Assembly: GCA_011503125.2 (NCBI GenBank)
Contig: WWBZ02000082.1
Span: 558,001 to 622,000, forward strand
Source of the DNA: Botryosphaeria dothidea
Taxonomy: Eukaryota; Ascomycota; Dothideomycetes; Botryosphaeriales; Botryosphaeriaceae
Direction: 5' to 3'
DNA: 64,000 nt
Below the pieces are notes generated by a model. That model did no database searches. It was not told the DNA's origin and saw only the letters and a program-made list of their open reading frames with translations. The position numbers were made by a program, and so were the translations under genes. Of this stretch, positions 22,975 through 33,479 are shown piece by piece (position 1 is the stretch's first letter; each line of letters opens with the position of its first letter).

Positions 22975-23842
22975 GGTAGTTGGAAGGATTGTGTCTTGGA
23001 TAGCCCTCCGTAGCATCGACGGCTTCGTAGGACTTCCGCGAATAGTCGGCAAACTACACTCTCTTGCGCACGAAAACTCCAGAGCTAAGTCATTCATTCA
23101 ACGTGTCTACCGCAAGCGTTCAAACTGTATACTACCTTGAAGTTAGTATTTGCCGGAGTTTTTCTGAGTGGCAACTCAATCAGGATTCAAAGTGTTCGCA
23201 GAGTGTGAGTGCTCTTCTCCAGTTACTAAAGGTCTGGCAAGACTCGGGCTATCTCCTAGGGTATGCTAACAACAAAATACAGTACTTCTCCAGCTCAACT
23301 TATGCGGACCAGCATCGCAAGCAAGTATTTCTCAGATACACGAAGTATAACAGTATTATAAAATGTCCTTACCGCGGGCAGTGGAGATATTGATGGAAAA
23401 TGAGCTCAATCACCTCCTTTATCTGTTATTGGATAGTATATTAGCTTAGTCATTCATTCTGAGACGTCTTGGGGATCAACACCACGAGTGCCTCAGCAAC
23501 TAAGCAATCAAGTCATTCATTCATCGATTCCGACCGATCAAGCGCAAATTCCATCAGATATTCATCCAAGTGTAAGTTTGATTGGTCTTCTTAGACACAT
23601 GAATACTTTCACCCCCTAATATAAGGGTATTTTGCTCTATACCAAGACCGACCTCATACAGTTTCCTGCAGTCACGGTCGTTTTCGCCGCACAGCCCACA
23701 TAGGGCGAACCTGAGAAGCACGGTAACAAGAGCACCGGAATTACAGAATGCGCTAGTGCTTTCACGATCCAATGGAGCGCTGTATGTTAGATTGGTTTTT
23801 TAACAACATCGTTTGTCAGCGAATAGCAGATCAATCAAGCCC
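22975..23842. other. Intergenic, convergent 3' ends with repeated 12-mer
   Basis: The plus-strand glycine-rich gene and the minus-strand methyltransferase converge here. No gene is seen. AGTCATTCATTC occurs exactly three times (starts 23088, 23448 and 23511). Confidence 0.45.
23088..23522 (+). repeat. Three dispersed copies of a 12-bp motif
   Basis: The identical 12-mer AGTCATTCATTC is present at 23088-23099, 23448-23459 and 23511-23522, all in the same orientation. No flanking identity is evident beyond a few bases, so the copies are not part of a longer duplication. Confidence 0.6.
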
Positions 23843-24601
23843 CTACACCTTCGGACCCCTCGCCTCGAAAAGCAACACCGTGCCCACAACCCGATACCTG
23901 ACATCCTCGAATGCGTTTTGCAAGGGCTTGACAAAGCTCGCCACACCATCTTCCCGATTATCGAAAATGCCTTTAGAGTTGTGCCACCACATAAGGAAAC
24001 GGCCAAAGAGATTGTGTGGGAAGCCTTGGCCTAAAATCGTTGCACCAAATAGCACACCGTTATCTTTCTTAAGCAGGTTTTTCAAGTTCACCAGCGCGGA
24101 CACCTTGCAAGACGGAGGGCCGGGGAGGCAGTGCAGTAAGAGCATGACGGAGATGGCGTCGAATTTGTTGCCGCCAACGCTGTCCAAGAGTAGCCCGCCG
24201 GAAGCGAGGAAGTCCGCCTGGACAGTGGAGCATGCGAGATACGGGTGAGCCTTGCGGGCGCGTGCGGAGGCCGCGTCGAGGCAGTTTGGATTCAGGTCGA
24301 CAAGGATGAGGTCTGATACGTTGTTGAGTGGTGCTTTCTCCAAGAAATAGCCGGTACCGACGCCAATGTCAAGAAGCCGGCGCTGAGTAGCATGTGGAGT
24401 ACTGGAGGGAAGTGCTTCCGGGGAAACATTGTTTTTGAAGAAGGGTATGAGCTCGGTTCTGGTTGGACATCTCCATGCGTACGGAAAGTAAACACCCAGG
24501 ACGAAACGATCGTACAGAAAGCGGAGGACAACGGGAGAATAAATGGCAACCCCCTTGGAGGTATCAAGAGCGCCAACTTCAGGCTTGATGGAGGAATTCA
24601 T
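23843..24601 (-). CDS. SAM-dependent class I methyltransferase
   Basis: Single exon, 252 residues. Motif I is RLLDIGVGTGYFLEKAP (about residues 75-90), followed by the acidic end of strand 2 (LILVDLNPNCLDAA) and motif II/III-like VQADFLASGG and FDAISVMLLLHCLPG. The start YSPVVLRFLYDRFVLGVYF resembles small fungal methyltransferases often found in secondary-metabolite loci. The substrate cannot be deduced. It lies about 450 bp from the polyketide synthase relic on the other strand and may be a survivor of the same locus. The frame is intact with no stop or frameshift; whether it is expressed is unknown. Confidence 0.82.
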   Translation of the reverse strand: MNSSIKPEVGALDTSKGVAIYSPVVLRFLYDRFVLGVYFPYAWRCPTRTELIPFFKNNVSPEALPSSTPHATQRRLLDIGVGTGYFLEKAPLNNVSDLILVDLNPNCLDAASARARKAHPYLACSTVQADFLASGGLLLDSVGGNKFDAISVMLLLHCLPGPPSCKVSALVNLKNLLKKDNGVLFGATILGQGFPHNLFGRFLMWWHNSKGIFDNREDGVASFVKPLQNAFEDVRYRVVGTVLLFEARGPKV

Positions 24602-25045
24602 GATTGCTATCTGGCACGCCGGGAAATGGACAATGCTTTTTTTCTACGGTATCTGCGGCGCGGAGCTGCGAAGTTAAGAGGGCTCCGTTCCGAGCTTCTG
24701 TACCAATCATTACCAGAAAAGGAATAGAAAAGATTACACATACGGCGGATGATGCATCCGTTGGTAAGTTTAAAAATATAGTCTAGTGTATGTGCATGTA
24801 GGGGCAATTAGTTTCCCCACGGCGCGTTGAATAGTGTTACAGACAAGAGCTATTGTGTCGGCTAAAGGCCAAATGAAGCACGCCATGTTGAGCTAAGATG
24901 GCTTGCTAGAGGCCATCAGGAGCAGTCGCGCCCTTAGTGCATCTACAACCCACGCTGCCGGGCCATCCCGCTTCTTTTCTCGCTCGCCCCCTGCCGACTC
25001 CTTCCAATCCTCGGTTTCATCACGGTTCCCATCACTATAATTCCC
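24602..25045. other. Intergenic between methyltransferase and PKS relic
   Basis: Holds the methyltransferase promoter and any decayed PKS 5' end. Nothing recognisable before about 25046. Confidence 0.35.
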
Positions 25046-26318
25046 ATTCGCTGCCCCTCAGACCCGGGGAGTCTCCTGATCTAAAAGAGATATACCTAAA
25101 GCCGTGTTCCTAAAGAGCGCTTCGACATGGATCGGTCCTACCATTCGGACAAATTGCGTAAGGCACGCAGAATGATCTTGATGACTTATCGGTCACGCTT
25201 ACCGACTAAGAGATCTTCTGAGTGAAGGGGGTTATCTCCTTGTCCGTCCTAGCTCACTCGAGAAGGACGTCTCCGCCGACAAGCTGATCGCTGCCAAGAA
25301 CAATTCAAGCTCCTGCCTCCCGCTCGGCTTCGTTTTTCGCTGGTCAGAGTTCACAGCACAGTGGCATGGGCAAGGAACTACTACACAGCTTTCCTGTGTT
25401 TCTCGCCTCTATACACTATCTTGATTCAGTGCTTACCCGGGTGCCGCAACCTCCGCAACGGACGCTCGAGGGGAGCATTCGCTCGTCAAGAGCAAGGCCA
25501 ATGAGGCGACCCGGAGTCAGCCGCTCTATACAGCAACCCACATCGGTCTTGTGAATCTCCTCCAGATCACCTGGAACCCCATGCCCGAGGTCGCCGCCGC
25601 TTGTACGCACTTGATCAGTAGCGCCGTGTAGGCAGCCATGTCCCTCCATGACTCGCTCTTCTAGAACATGTTCACCGACGCCTGGCATCCCTCCCTGGCG
25701 CTCAAGGTCGCCGGCATACGGAGCCCGCGCCGCGCGCTGGCTGGTGACGGCGACGCACTGGACCTTCTTCCTGCTCATAAGCTCGTTCCTGGGCGGCATC
25801 GGTGGTACCGCACCGCCGCATGTGTTGACGAGGTTGAGGCCGGCGAAGTCGAGGGAGCCGAGGGCGAAGGGGTTCGATGTCGTCGATGGGGTGTGATGGA
25901 GCAGGATCTGAAGTGCGCGGTACTGGCGGCTACGTTGGATGCGGAAGGGAGCGGCGAGGACGGCGGCTCAGGGGTTGCGGGTGCCGGTGCCGCTGCGGAA
26001 CGGTTGAAGGGCCTGCAACCAGGCGTGACCAAGGCGCTGGTAGCAGGAGAGAAGACCGGTTCCTTGAGTGCTGCGGTGCTGAGATGTGTGCGGAGGTGCT
26101 TCTCAAATCTCATCTTGACGCCTGTGAAAGAAGTGGATCTGGAGCTGATGCAGTTTGGTATGGACGTTATGATTGCGGCGGAGTTCAGGGGGTGGGTTTG
26201 GGGTACGTGGAAGGTTGATGTGCCGTTGTTTGATCTTCTGGGACGAGAGAGCTCGTTGAAGAGGCTAGCTGAGTTTGTTGAGAAGAAATTATCAGAGCAC
26301 AGGGAGGATCAACAATAG
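25046..26318 (+). pseudogene. Collapsed polyketide synthase relic (KS-AT-KR-ACP scraps)
   Basis: Fragments of a reducing type I iterative PKS occur in canonical order but in different frames. KS N-terminus: RCPSDPGS near 25049 and, after in-frame stops, KERFDMDRSYHSDKLR at 25112-25160. AT N-terminus: MGKELLHSFPVFLASI from 25366, then in another frame SKANEATRSQPLYTATHIGLV from 25491; the catalytic GHSxGE segment is gone. KR: MSLHDSLF, stop TAG at 25662, NMFTDAWHPSLALKVAG, then a frame change to FFLLISSFLGGIGGT near 25770-25810. ACP: about 26110-26300, with the phosphopantetheine serine replaced by valine (FGMDVMIAAEFR). Normal PKS genes of this class are 6-8 kb, so most of KS and AT and any DH, MT or ER are deleted. 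It cannot encode a working enzyme. Confidence 0.75.
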
Positions 26319-26620
26319 GGTTGAACTAGGTGGGGAACCATTCAGGGAGGGTCGGAGGTGAGCTCAAATTGTGGAAACTGTCGGTTTGACCAACTGCTTG
26401 GACTTTCTCTCAATATCACAATCTGTCACTCATAATCACGAAAAACGAACCACGAATCTCCATTACGATGACTAGATGTCAACCACATTGGCCCGTAATC
26501 ACGTGTTTTATTTTGCTTTTGCTTATACACGCGTTCTTTCTTTGCTTTTTGCCGCACCATACACTTACCCCTACACACCTCATTTACCCCGATTATGCGT
26601 ATTTCCGTAAATCCGATCAT
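26319..26620. other. Flank between PKS relic and LINE insertion
   Basis: 302 bp of A/T-rich sequence without a gene; an open frame crossing it runs into the LINE and is not meaningful. Confidence 0.4.
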
Positions 26621-26635
26621 TATACGTATATAGCA
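26621..26635. repeat. Left target-site duplication of LINE A
   Basis: TATACGTATATAGCA, identical over 15 bp to 33465-33479. Confidence 0.9.
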
Positions 26636-26641
26636 AAAAAC

Positions 26642-26989
26642 ATGACCACGCCAAAAAATCGACCCCAAGCTACGGCGCCGGGAGAGGGCCCTAGGGACTC
26701 TCCTAGGCCCAGCGAGACTCAAAACACCACTCAGAGTAGCTGCAGCCGCGTCGTGGTTGATGTAGAGGCCGCAGGAAGGGGCGAACAGCCCCCTCCAGTA
26801 ACCACCTCTACCCAACCACAACGCACCCCCAATAAACCGCAGGGTACCCAGTACAGTATAGAATACGTTAAAAGAGCCTCAAAGACAGCAGATACCCTCC
26901 TCCAAGCCCTACAAGCATCCGCTAGCCTCCCTTCAGTCCTCTCTAGCCAGGTGAAAAATTTTCTCGATATTGCCAAGATAATCTTCTAA
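26642..26989 (+). pseudogene. LINE A ORF1 (gag-like) N-terminal fragment
   Basis: 115 codons from MTTPKNRPQATAPGEGP to a TAA that interrupts the frame at FLDIAKIIF; the same region of LINE B has lost the frame entirely. Pro/Thr/Gln-rich start followed by a helical stretch (IEYVKRASKTADTLLQALQ), as in the N-terminus of LINE ORF1 proteins. Confidence 0.7.
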
Positions 26990-27122
26990 GATTATATCTC
27001 TATATGCCAGGAGGTAAACACTAAGGAACCCGGCCTTAAGGATATCCTTAAGGAAGTACAGCAAGTCCAGAAGATAGTTAGCCGACTCTAGACTACCCCT
27101 ACGCCCGCAGTACCTAGCTGGG

Positions 27123-27363
27123 TGTTACGGTTTGAACCCTAAGGGTGCCTTGGATGGATCCTGCGGCGAGACCTTAGGTTGAGAGGACCCTGAAGCTCAA
27201 CAAGAAAACTCTGCAACTCGCTACCAGCAAAAGGAACCCTAGAGAGATATATAAGCAGCGCTATCTTGCTTAAAACCTTGCTTCCTTTTCTCTTTAGCTT
27301 AGTCTTCTCGTAGATAGTAATGCCACTGCATTTCCGCGAGTGCACCGGATGCAAGCCATTACA
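27123..27363. mobile_element. Solo-LTR-like block inside LINE A
   Basis: 241 bp beginning TGTTACGG and ending CATTACA (TG...CA ends) replace the middle of LINE A between ORF1 and the end of ORF2. It has no counterpart in LINE B. An internal TATATAAG-like stretch at about 27248 and a T/C-rich stretch before 27300 suit an LTR. The flanking 5 bp (CTGGG / GAACT) do not match, so it is not a simple insertion. Confidence 0.5.
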
Positions 27364-27578
27364 GAACTAGCACTAGCCTAGGCTATTAGAGCTAGGGATG
27401 GCCTAGTCGCGGCAGTAGTAGAGGAAACTTGCCAGAGTATTAAATAGATAGCTCGGGCTACCCTAAGTACTAGAGGCGCCGCTAGCCCTACTAGAAGAAC
27501 CCTACTTAGAAAAAAGGCAAACTTACTCCTTAACTACTACCCCTCTACCTACTAGAGTCTCCCGGAGCGAACGAAGCT

Positions 27579-27593
27579 ACGCATAGTATATAG
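27579..27593. repeat. Left target-site duplication of LINE B
   Basis: ACGCATAGTATATAG matches 32736-32750 (ACGTATAGTATATAG) with one transition. The uninterrupted version of the sequence is present inside LINE B itself at about 28322-28336 (reverse strand), confirming the empty site. Confidence 0.85.
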
Positions 27594-30500
27594 ATAGATA
27601 GATAAATTCATTTCTTCCCGATATAGCTCCCTTACGGGTCCATGCGGGGCTGGCTATCTGTAGTTATTTTACACGAGGGGGAAAACCTTTTCGCCTGGCA
27701 AAAACCCCTCCTCTCTCTCTGGGCATGCTATCCTATACTAGTTCTTGTTTTTCCTTCTTACCAGTAGCGGCTGCTATAGCAGCCCTACATTTACCTGCTA
27801 GACCTATCTCTTCAGTCCTTATCCTCGTAGTTATCCGGGTCCTAGTGGTCCTGGTGGTCCTGGTTGTCCTCCTAGTTCCTCTTCCTAGTTGTCTTCCTGT
27901 ATTAGTTCCCTTGCCAGGCTGAATTGCTTAAGCAGCCCTAGGCGTAAGAACCAGTCTGTTGCTGCTTTAATCCCCTTCTTTATTAAGAGGAGGGAGTAGT
28001 AGTCCGTAGTCCCTGCCCTTTAGAGTATCTGTGCCCTGCCCTATTAGAAGTGGGGGTAGAAGAGGAGGATATGCTTTGGGGTTTATCTATGCCAGCCGCA
28101 TGGACAGGCAGGACTAGGGTGCCCTGGTACCTTGCGCCTTAAGAGGAAGTCCTCTAGTCCAATATGCTCTATACGTAGTAGGGTGGCGAGTATGCTCTAT
28201 GGCTTGGATAGTTCGCTGTAGATTTGTCTGATTTTTGGGTTCCACTATGTGCTTTGGGCTACTAGCTTGTCTTATCTTCCCTGGCTAGTAGACTTTATCC
28301 ATCTCTCCTTCTACTTATTCCTATATACTATACGTAGCTTCGTTCGCTCTAGGAGACTCTAGTAGGTAGAGGGGCAGTAGTTGAGGAGTAAGTTTACCTT
28401 TTTTCTAAGCAGGGTTCTTCTAGCAGGGCTAGTGGCGCCTCTAGTACTTAGAGTAGCCCGAGCTATCTATTTAATACTCTAGCAAGTTTCCTCTACTACT
28501 GCCGCGACTAGGCCATCCCTAGCTCTAATAGCCTGGGCTAGTGCTAGTTCGTCCAGGTGTAGTAAGAGTAGGGGAATCCCTATCTTATGCTCTAAGGTTT
28601 ATATGCTAGTTAACTTATACGCCCCTGAGATGGTGCGTAGGCACTGGTTTTGGATCTTCTTTAGTAGCTAGATAGCTGTTTTCCTCCACCCTGGGATTCC
28701 CTCTAGGGTATACTATACCCTACAGCCGTAGGTAAGGACTGGCCTTACCACGGCCGTATAGATATAGCGGGCTTTAGTAAATAAGGCTCCCCAGGTAGAC
28801 GCTGCGAGTCTGGAGAGAGATATGTACTATTTAATTGCCTTAGCTCCTGTTTCCCTAATATAGAGTCCCCATCTAAGCTTATTATCTACGTGGACTCCTA
28901 GAATCTTAATTATCGGCTCTAGGCATCTAGTAAATCTAGGGATACGGATCCCTGCTGCTATATTAAATCTCCTTAGTTTTCTTATAAAATAAGTAAGGTA
29001 ATACTTATCGGGCGAGAAAGCTAACCCGTGGGTAGCTGCCTAGTACTCGCAAATTTAATATACTCCCTCTAGTATCCTATAGTTCTATTCTATAGATCTA
29101 CTAAAGGTTAGGATATTAGTATTATTAACGAATCTAAGGAGGAAGGTATTACCCCTACGTAGCTATATAAGTAGGTTAGAAGTAAAGAATAGGTAGAGTA
29201 TCGGCGATAGTAAGGATCCCTAGGGAATCCCGGTTAAGGTCTAGATTAGTAGACTAGTAAAGTCTCCGAAGGATAGCTAAGTAGTACGGTCCTATAGAAA
29301 GGATCGAGTAAATCTTTCTACCTATTCTAGGAGTTTTGCTATCCTTATATTATAGAGAAGCCTTCTATAAGATACGTAGTTATATACTCCCGAGATATCT
29401 AGGCTAAGAACTAAAGCCACTAGCCCTGGGTCTTATGCCTAGATAGTATAGATCTGTTCTATAAGTAGGTCGAGAGCTGCTACTGCTAACCTATTTCTTC
29501 TAGCTCCTATCTATATATCGGGGAGTAGTTTATAGGCCTTAGTAGCCTAGGAGATCCGATCTACTATAATCCTCTTAAGTAGCTTCCCTAGCGTATTAAG
29601 TAAAGCAATCGGCCTAAATGACTTGGCTTTAGTATAGTTATCCCTCTGTGGTTTCCTAAGGACTACGGTAATAGAGCTTTTAAACTACCTAGGGTGGTAT
29701 CTAAGTGCGAGGCATCCCTAGAAGAGCCTGGTAAGTAGTCTACTTAGTATCTAGGCACACTACTTTAGGAACCTATTAATAATCTTATCTAGGCCTAGTG
29801 CCTTATCTAGGGGAAGCTTCTTAATGGTGTGGATGACCTGCTCTTCGGCGAGGTCTTAGGGGATCTTTACTAGCACTAGGTATATACACCTATCTAGGTC
29901 TAAGAGGTCGGTAGCCCTAGAAGGGGGGAAGAACTAGTTAATAAGGATTTCTGCCTTAGACTAGTTGTCGTAGCGTAGTTATCTATCTGCTCCCTGGAGG
30001 GGTGGGAACTAAGGTAGGGCTAGAGGCTCTAGTGCCCTTGTTCTTGCCTACTTTAAGAGCTTCTAGAGTATAGATAGGTCTAAGGTAATCTTAGCTACTA
30101 TTCTACGCCATGCTTTTATTCTATCCCTTCTAATCTACCTCTTCTTACTATTAGCAATAGTTTAGTATACCACCTAGTCCTCCTCCCTCCCTATAGCCGT
30201 CTATTTCCTTCTAGCTACTCTCGCCTAGAGCACTAGGTCCGAACACTTCTTTATCTATTATATAGAGGCCTAGGGCGAGGGTCTCGCTACTAGGATAGTT
30301 TCCTAGATTATCCTTTAGATAACCTCCTAGAGTAGTTCCGTAAAGTAGTCTAGGTCTGCTTTAGTATTAAGAGGGGCTGCTCTAAGGTGTTCGAGCTTTA
30401 TTTAGAGCACCTAATTAGTTCTATTCTAGTCTACTTTTTTCTACTAGGGCCTTAGAGGGCGTAGTTCTATAGAGGTAGAGGAGATATTAAGCGTAGTAAG

Positions 30501-32735
30501 GATAGGTAGGTAGTTAGAGGAGGATTCGAGCTCCTAGCTAACTCCGTAGCTAAGAATCCTCTCCTCTAGCTACTATATAGTAAAAATAAGGTCTAGGATA
30601 CTCTCGCTACTACCTTCTCTCCTCGTAATAGTACCTCTTAGGAGGGCTAGGTTAAGGCTAGCTATAGTAGCTATTTCGATAAGGTTATCTACAAGTGTAT
30701 AGTATATTAGGAAGGTTATATCTCCCTAGATAGGGTAGTGGAGGTTAAAGTCTCCTAGAAGGATATGCTCCCCTAGTTTTCTAAGAGCTTCTAGGAGAAA
30801 GGATAAGGTTTCTAGAGCCGTGCTAGTATAGGAGGCTAGTAGGGGGTTATAGTAGTTATAGATATAGATTATATATGTTCTAGTAATAAGGGATAGTGTA
30901 ATAAGATCTAGTAAGTAAACTGTTGCTTACCAGGAGTCGGGGGTAATAGCCTTGCTTATAAAGAAGCAGGTTCTTGCCGTCTCCTCCTAAGGGAAAACTA
31001 TATAGTAGGTAGGGTATCTTACTATTATCTTAACCCTCGGGTTCCTCTAGGGTTCCTAGATAGCTAGGATATAGTAGATTTTTAGGTCTACCTCCTTGAA
31101 GAGCGGAAGCATTACCCTATCCTTACTCTTATAGACGTTATACTATACGATAGAGAAAGCGCCTATATCTAATATTAACTTTCTTCTATCTCTAAGTTAG
31201 GCTACGAGGGAATCGATGGTATGGGCTGCGAGGCGGAGGGAGTTCCCGCGGGCTCCTCTTCCGAGGTATGCTGGGAGCTGTTAAGTCCGGTAAACCGCAT
31301 TTGGTTAGGAGGCGGGGGGCGGCTTAAGTCCCTTGGCCTGCCTGGCCCTCTCTTGGCCGGCTCCTCCTCTCTAGGCCTCTTCCTTAGCCCGACCGTCAAC
31401 TAGTTGGTTTGAGGCTGTGTCTTAGCCATAGGGCATCCTACCCTATACCTCTCTAGAGCCGCTAGGCGGGCCTAGGTGGCCTTTGCCTGGCGGGCTCTGC
31501 GTGCTAGGTAGGCGTTGCTCTAGGCCGTGTGCTTTTATAAGTAGTTTGTATACTATATTTTTTCCTTAGGGCACTCTTAGGTGTTATATACCTCTATATA
31601 CTAGCTATACTTATTCTCTCTTCTATAGTAGGTAGAGATATAGCTATAGTCCTAGTACTTAAAGCACTAGGTTACTATAAAGGCTATACTATAGTATTCT
31701 ACTATATAGAGCGTATAGTTACTAATAAGTCCTTTAGTAATAATCTAGTTAGCTACCTCGGGGTCTATAGTGCTAAGAATAATCGCTAAGTAAGTTTTCT
31801 CCTCTAGGAGCTTCCTCTTTAGCTAGGCTAGCTTACTAATACGTAGTCCTAGGTATAGGGATAGATTCTAATCCTAAAGGGTTTAGGCGGCCTAGAGATC
31901 CTTAATATTAATGCCTTTAAGGGGGACGTTATAGACTAGCACTAAGTAGAGCTGCTAGTTAGGACGGACTTTCCTACCTAGTCCTATAGTCTATTCCTAG
32001 TCCTAGAGGAGGGCTGCTCTAGTCTAAGTATTAGGTATAAAGAGCTTAACGTCCCTACTAGGGAGCTTCTTAGTAGCTAGCACCTTTTTACACGCTAGGC
32101 TTTTCCCTACCTAAATCTTCTTAATAATAGCCTTATTAGAGAGGTTGGCGACCTCCTATCTATTCGTCTTATCTAGGAAGTATAGGGTAAGCTTAGTGGT
32201 AGCCGGGGGGGTAGGAGGCTTTAGGACTACTCGGGCTATAATATTAGCCTAGCTAGGCACTACGGGCGTAGGGGTAGTCTAGAGTCGGCTAACTATCTTC
32301 TAGACTTACTATACTTCCTTAAGGATATCCTTAAGGCCGGGTTCCTTAGTATTTACCTCCTAGTATATAGAGATATAATCCTAGAAGATTATCTTAGTAA
32401 TATCGAGAAAATTTTTTACCTAGCTGGAGAGAACTAAAGGGAGGCTAGCGGATGCTTATAGGGCTTAGAGGAGGGTATCTACTATCTTTAAGGCTCTTTT
32501 AACGTATTCTACGCTGTACTAGGTGCCCTACGGTTTATTAGGGGTGCGTTATAGTTAGGTAGAGGTAGTTACTGGAGGGGGCTGTTCGCCCCTTCCTACG
32601 GCCTCTATATTAACTACGACGCGGCTGTAGCTACTCTAAGTGGTGTTTTAAGTCTCGCTGGGCCTAGGAGAGTCCCTAGGGCCCTCTCCCGGCGCCGTAG
32701 CTTGGGGTCGATTTTTTGGCGTGGTCATGTTTTTT
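27594..32735 (-). mobile_element. LINE B: full-length Tad-like LINE, RIP-mutated
   Basis: 5.1-kb minus-strand element, 5' end at 32735, 3' end at 27594 with a (GATA)n tail. In order on the minus strand: ORF1 start (ATG 32728), a CCHC-like region near 31550, a basic KRPREEEPAKRGPGRPR stretch at about 31370, an APE-type endonuclease (QYNVYKSKDRVMLPLFK, AIQEP, LLGDFNLHYP) at 31190-30690, reverse transcriptase (GIP-stop-GSLLSPILYLFF near 29215) at roughly 29850-29000, and the C-terminal zinc-finger region near 28100. Dozens of TAG/TAA codons occur where CAG/CAA is expected, and no reading frame above 65 codons survives. It is the youngest LINE here because it interrupts LINE A. Confidence 0.9.
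28000..31199 (-). pseudogene. LINE B ORF2 (endonuclease-reverse transcriptase), inactivated
   Basis: Translation with stops read through shows an endonuclease domain (ILxQYNVYKSKD...AIQEP...GDFNLHYPIQGD), then the reverse transcriptase. The catalytic FVDDTNIL-type motif reads FVNNTNIL (around 29105-29125): both catalytic aspartates are asparagine, as G-to-A changes would produce. The QGS motif (TAG-GGA-TCC near 29215) has lost its glutamine to a stop. Boundaries are approximate. Confidence 0.8.
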
Positions 32736-32750
32736 ACGTATAGTATATAG
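32736..32750. repeat. Right target-site duplication of LINE B
   Basis: ACGTATAGTATATAG, pairs with 27579-27593. LINE A sequence resumes immediately after. Confidence 0.85.
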
Positions 32751-33464
32751 GAATAAGTGGAAGGAGAGATAGATAAAGTCTACTAGCTAGGGAAGATAAG
32801 ACAAGCTAGTAGCCTAAAGTATATAGTAGAACCTAAAAATTAGATAAATCTACAGCGAACTATCTAAGCTATAGAGTATACTCGCTATCCTACTACGTAT
32901 AGAGTATATTAGACTAGAGGACTTCCTCTTAAGGCGCAAGGTGCTAGGGCACCCTAGTCCTGCCTATCTATGCGGCTAGTATAGACAAACCCCAAAGCAT
33001 ATCCTCCTCTTCTGCCCCTACTTCTAATAGGGCAGGGTATAGATACTCTAAAGGGCAGGGACCACGGACTACTACTCCCTCCTCTTAATAAAGAAGGGGA
33101 TTAAAGTAGTAATAGGCTGGTTCCTACGCCTAGGGCTGCTTAGTCAGTTTAGTCTAGCTAGGGAACTAATCTAGGAGGATAACTAGGAAGAGGAACCAGG
33201 AGGACTACCGGGAATACTGGGACCCGGATAACTACGAGGATAAGGACTGAAGGGGTAGGGCTAGTAGGCGAATGTAGGGCTGCTATAGCAGCCGCTACCG
33301 GTAAGAAGGAAAAATAGAACTAGTAGAGATAAATAGGCCTAGATAGAAAGGAGGGGTTTTTGCCAGGCGAAAAGGTTTTCCCCCTCGAGTGAAATAACTA
33401 TAGATAGCCAGCCCCGCATGGACCCGTAAGGGAGCTATATCGGGAAGAAATGAATTTATCTATC

Positions 33465-33479
33465 TATACGTATATAGCA
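33465..33479. repeat. Right target-site duplication of LINE A
   Basis: TATACGTATATAGCA, an exact copy of 26621-26635. Confidence 0.9.

Larger units (their letters stand above)
26636..33464 (+). mobile_element. LINE A: Tad-like non-LTR retrotransposon, internally deleted and split by LINE B
   Basis: Plus-strand element bounded by a perfect 15-bp duplication. Left part 26636-27593 holds the 5' end and start of ORF1 (to about 27122), then a 241-bp LTR-like block, then an ORF2 segment (27364-27578). Right part 32751-33464 resumes with the ORF2 C-terminus, including the zinc-finger-like YRQTPKHILLFCPY, and a 3' end finishing in ATCT repeats. LINE B (27594-32735) sits between the halves. The two halves match reverse-complement segments of LINE B, which shows they are the same family. 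Tad-like assignment is inferred from EN-RT organisation and fungal occurrence. ORF2 was mostly deleted before or after LINE B arrived; the order is not known. Confidence 0.85.

Noticed and set aside
31202..31399. Small GC-rich open frames at 31202-31403 as a host gene
   Set aside because: This is the less mutated ORF1/ORF2 junction of LINE B (KRPREEEPAKRGPGRPR on the minus strand).
27594..33464. The ~730-bp inverted repeats (27594-28320 versus 32751-33464) as terminal inverted repeats of a large DNA transposon
   Set aside because: They are explained by two LINE copies of one family in opposite orientation, each with a 15-bp target duplication; both repeats encode the ORF2 C-terminus and 3' end.
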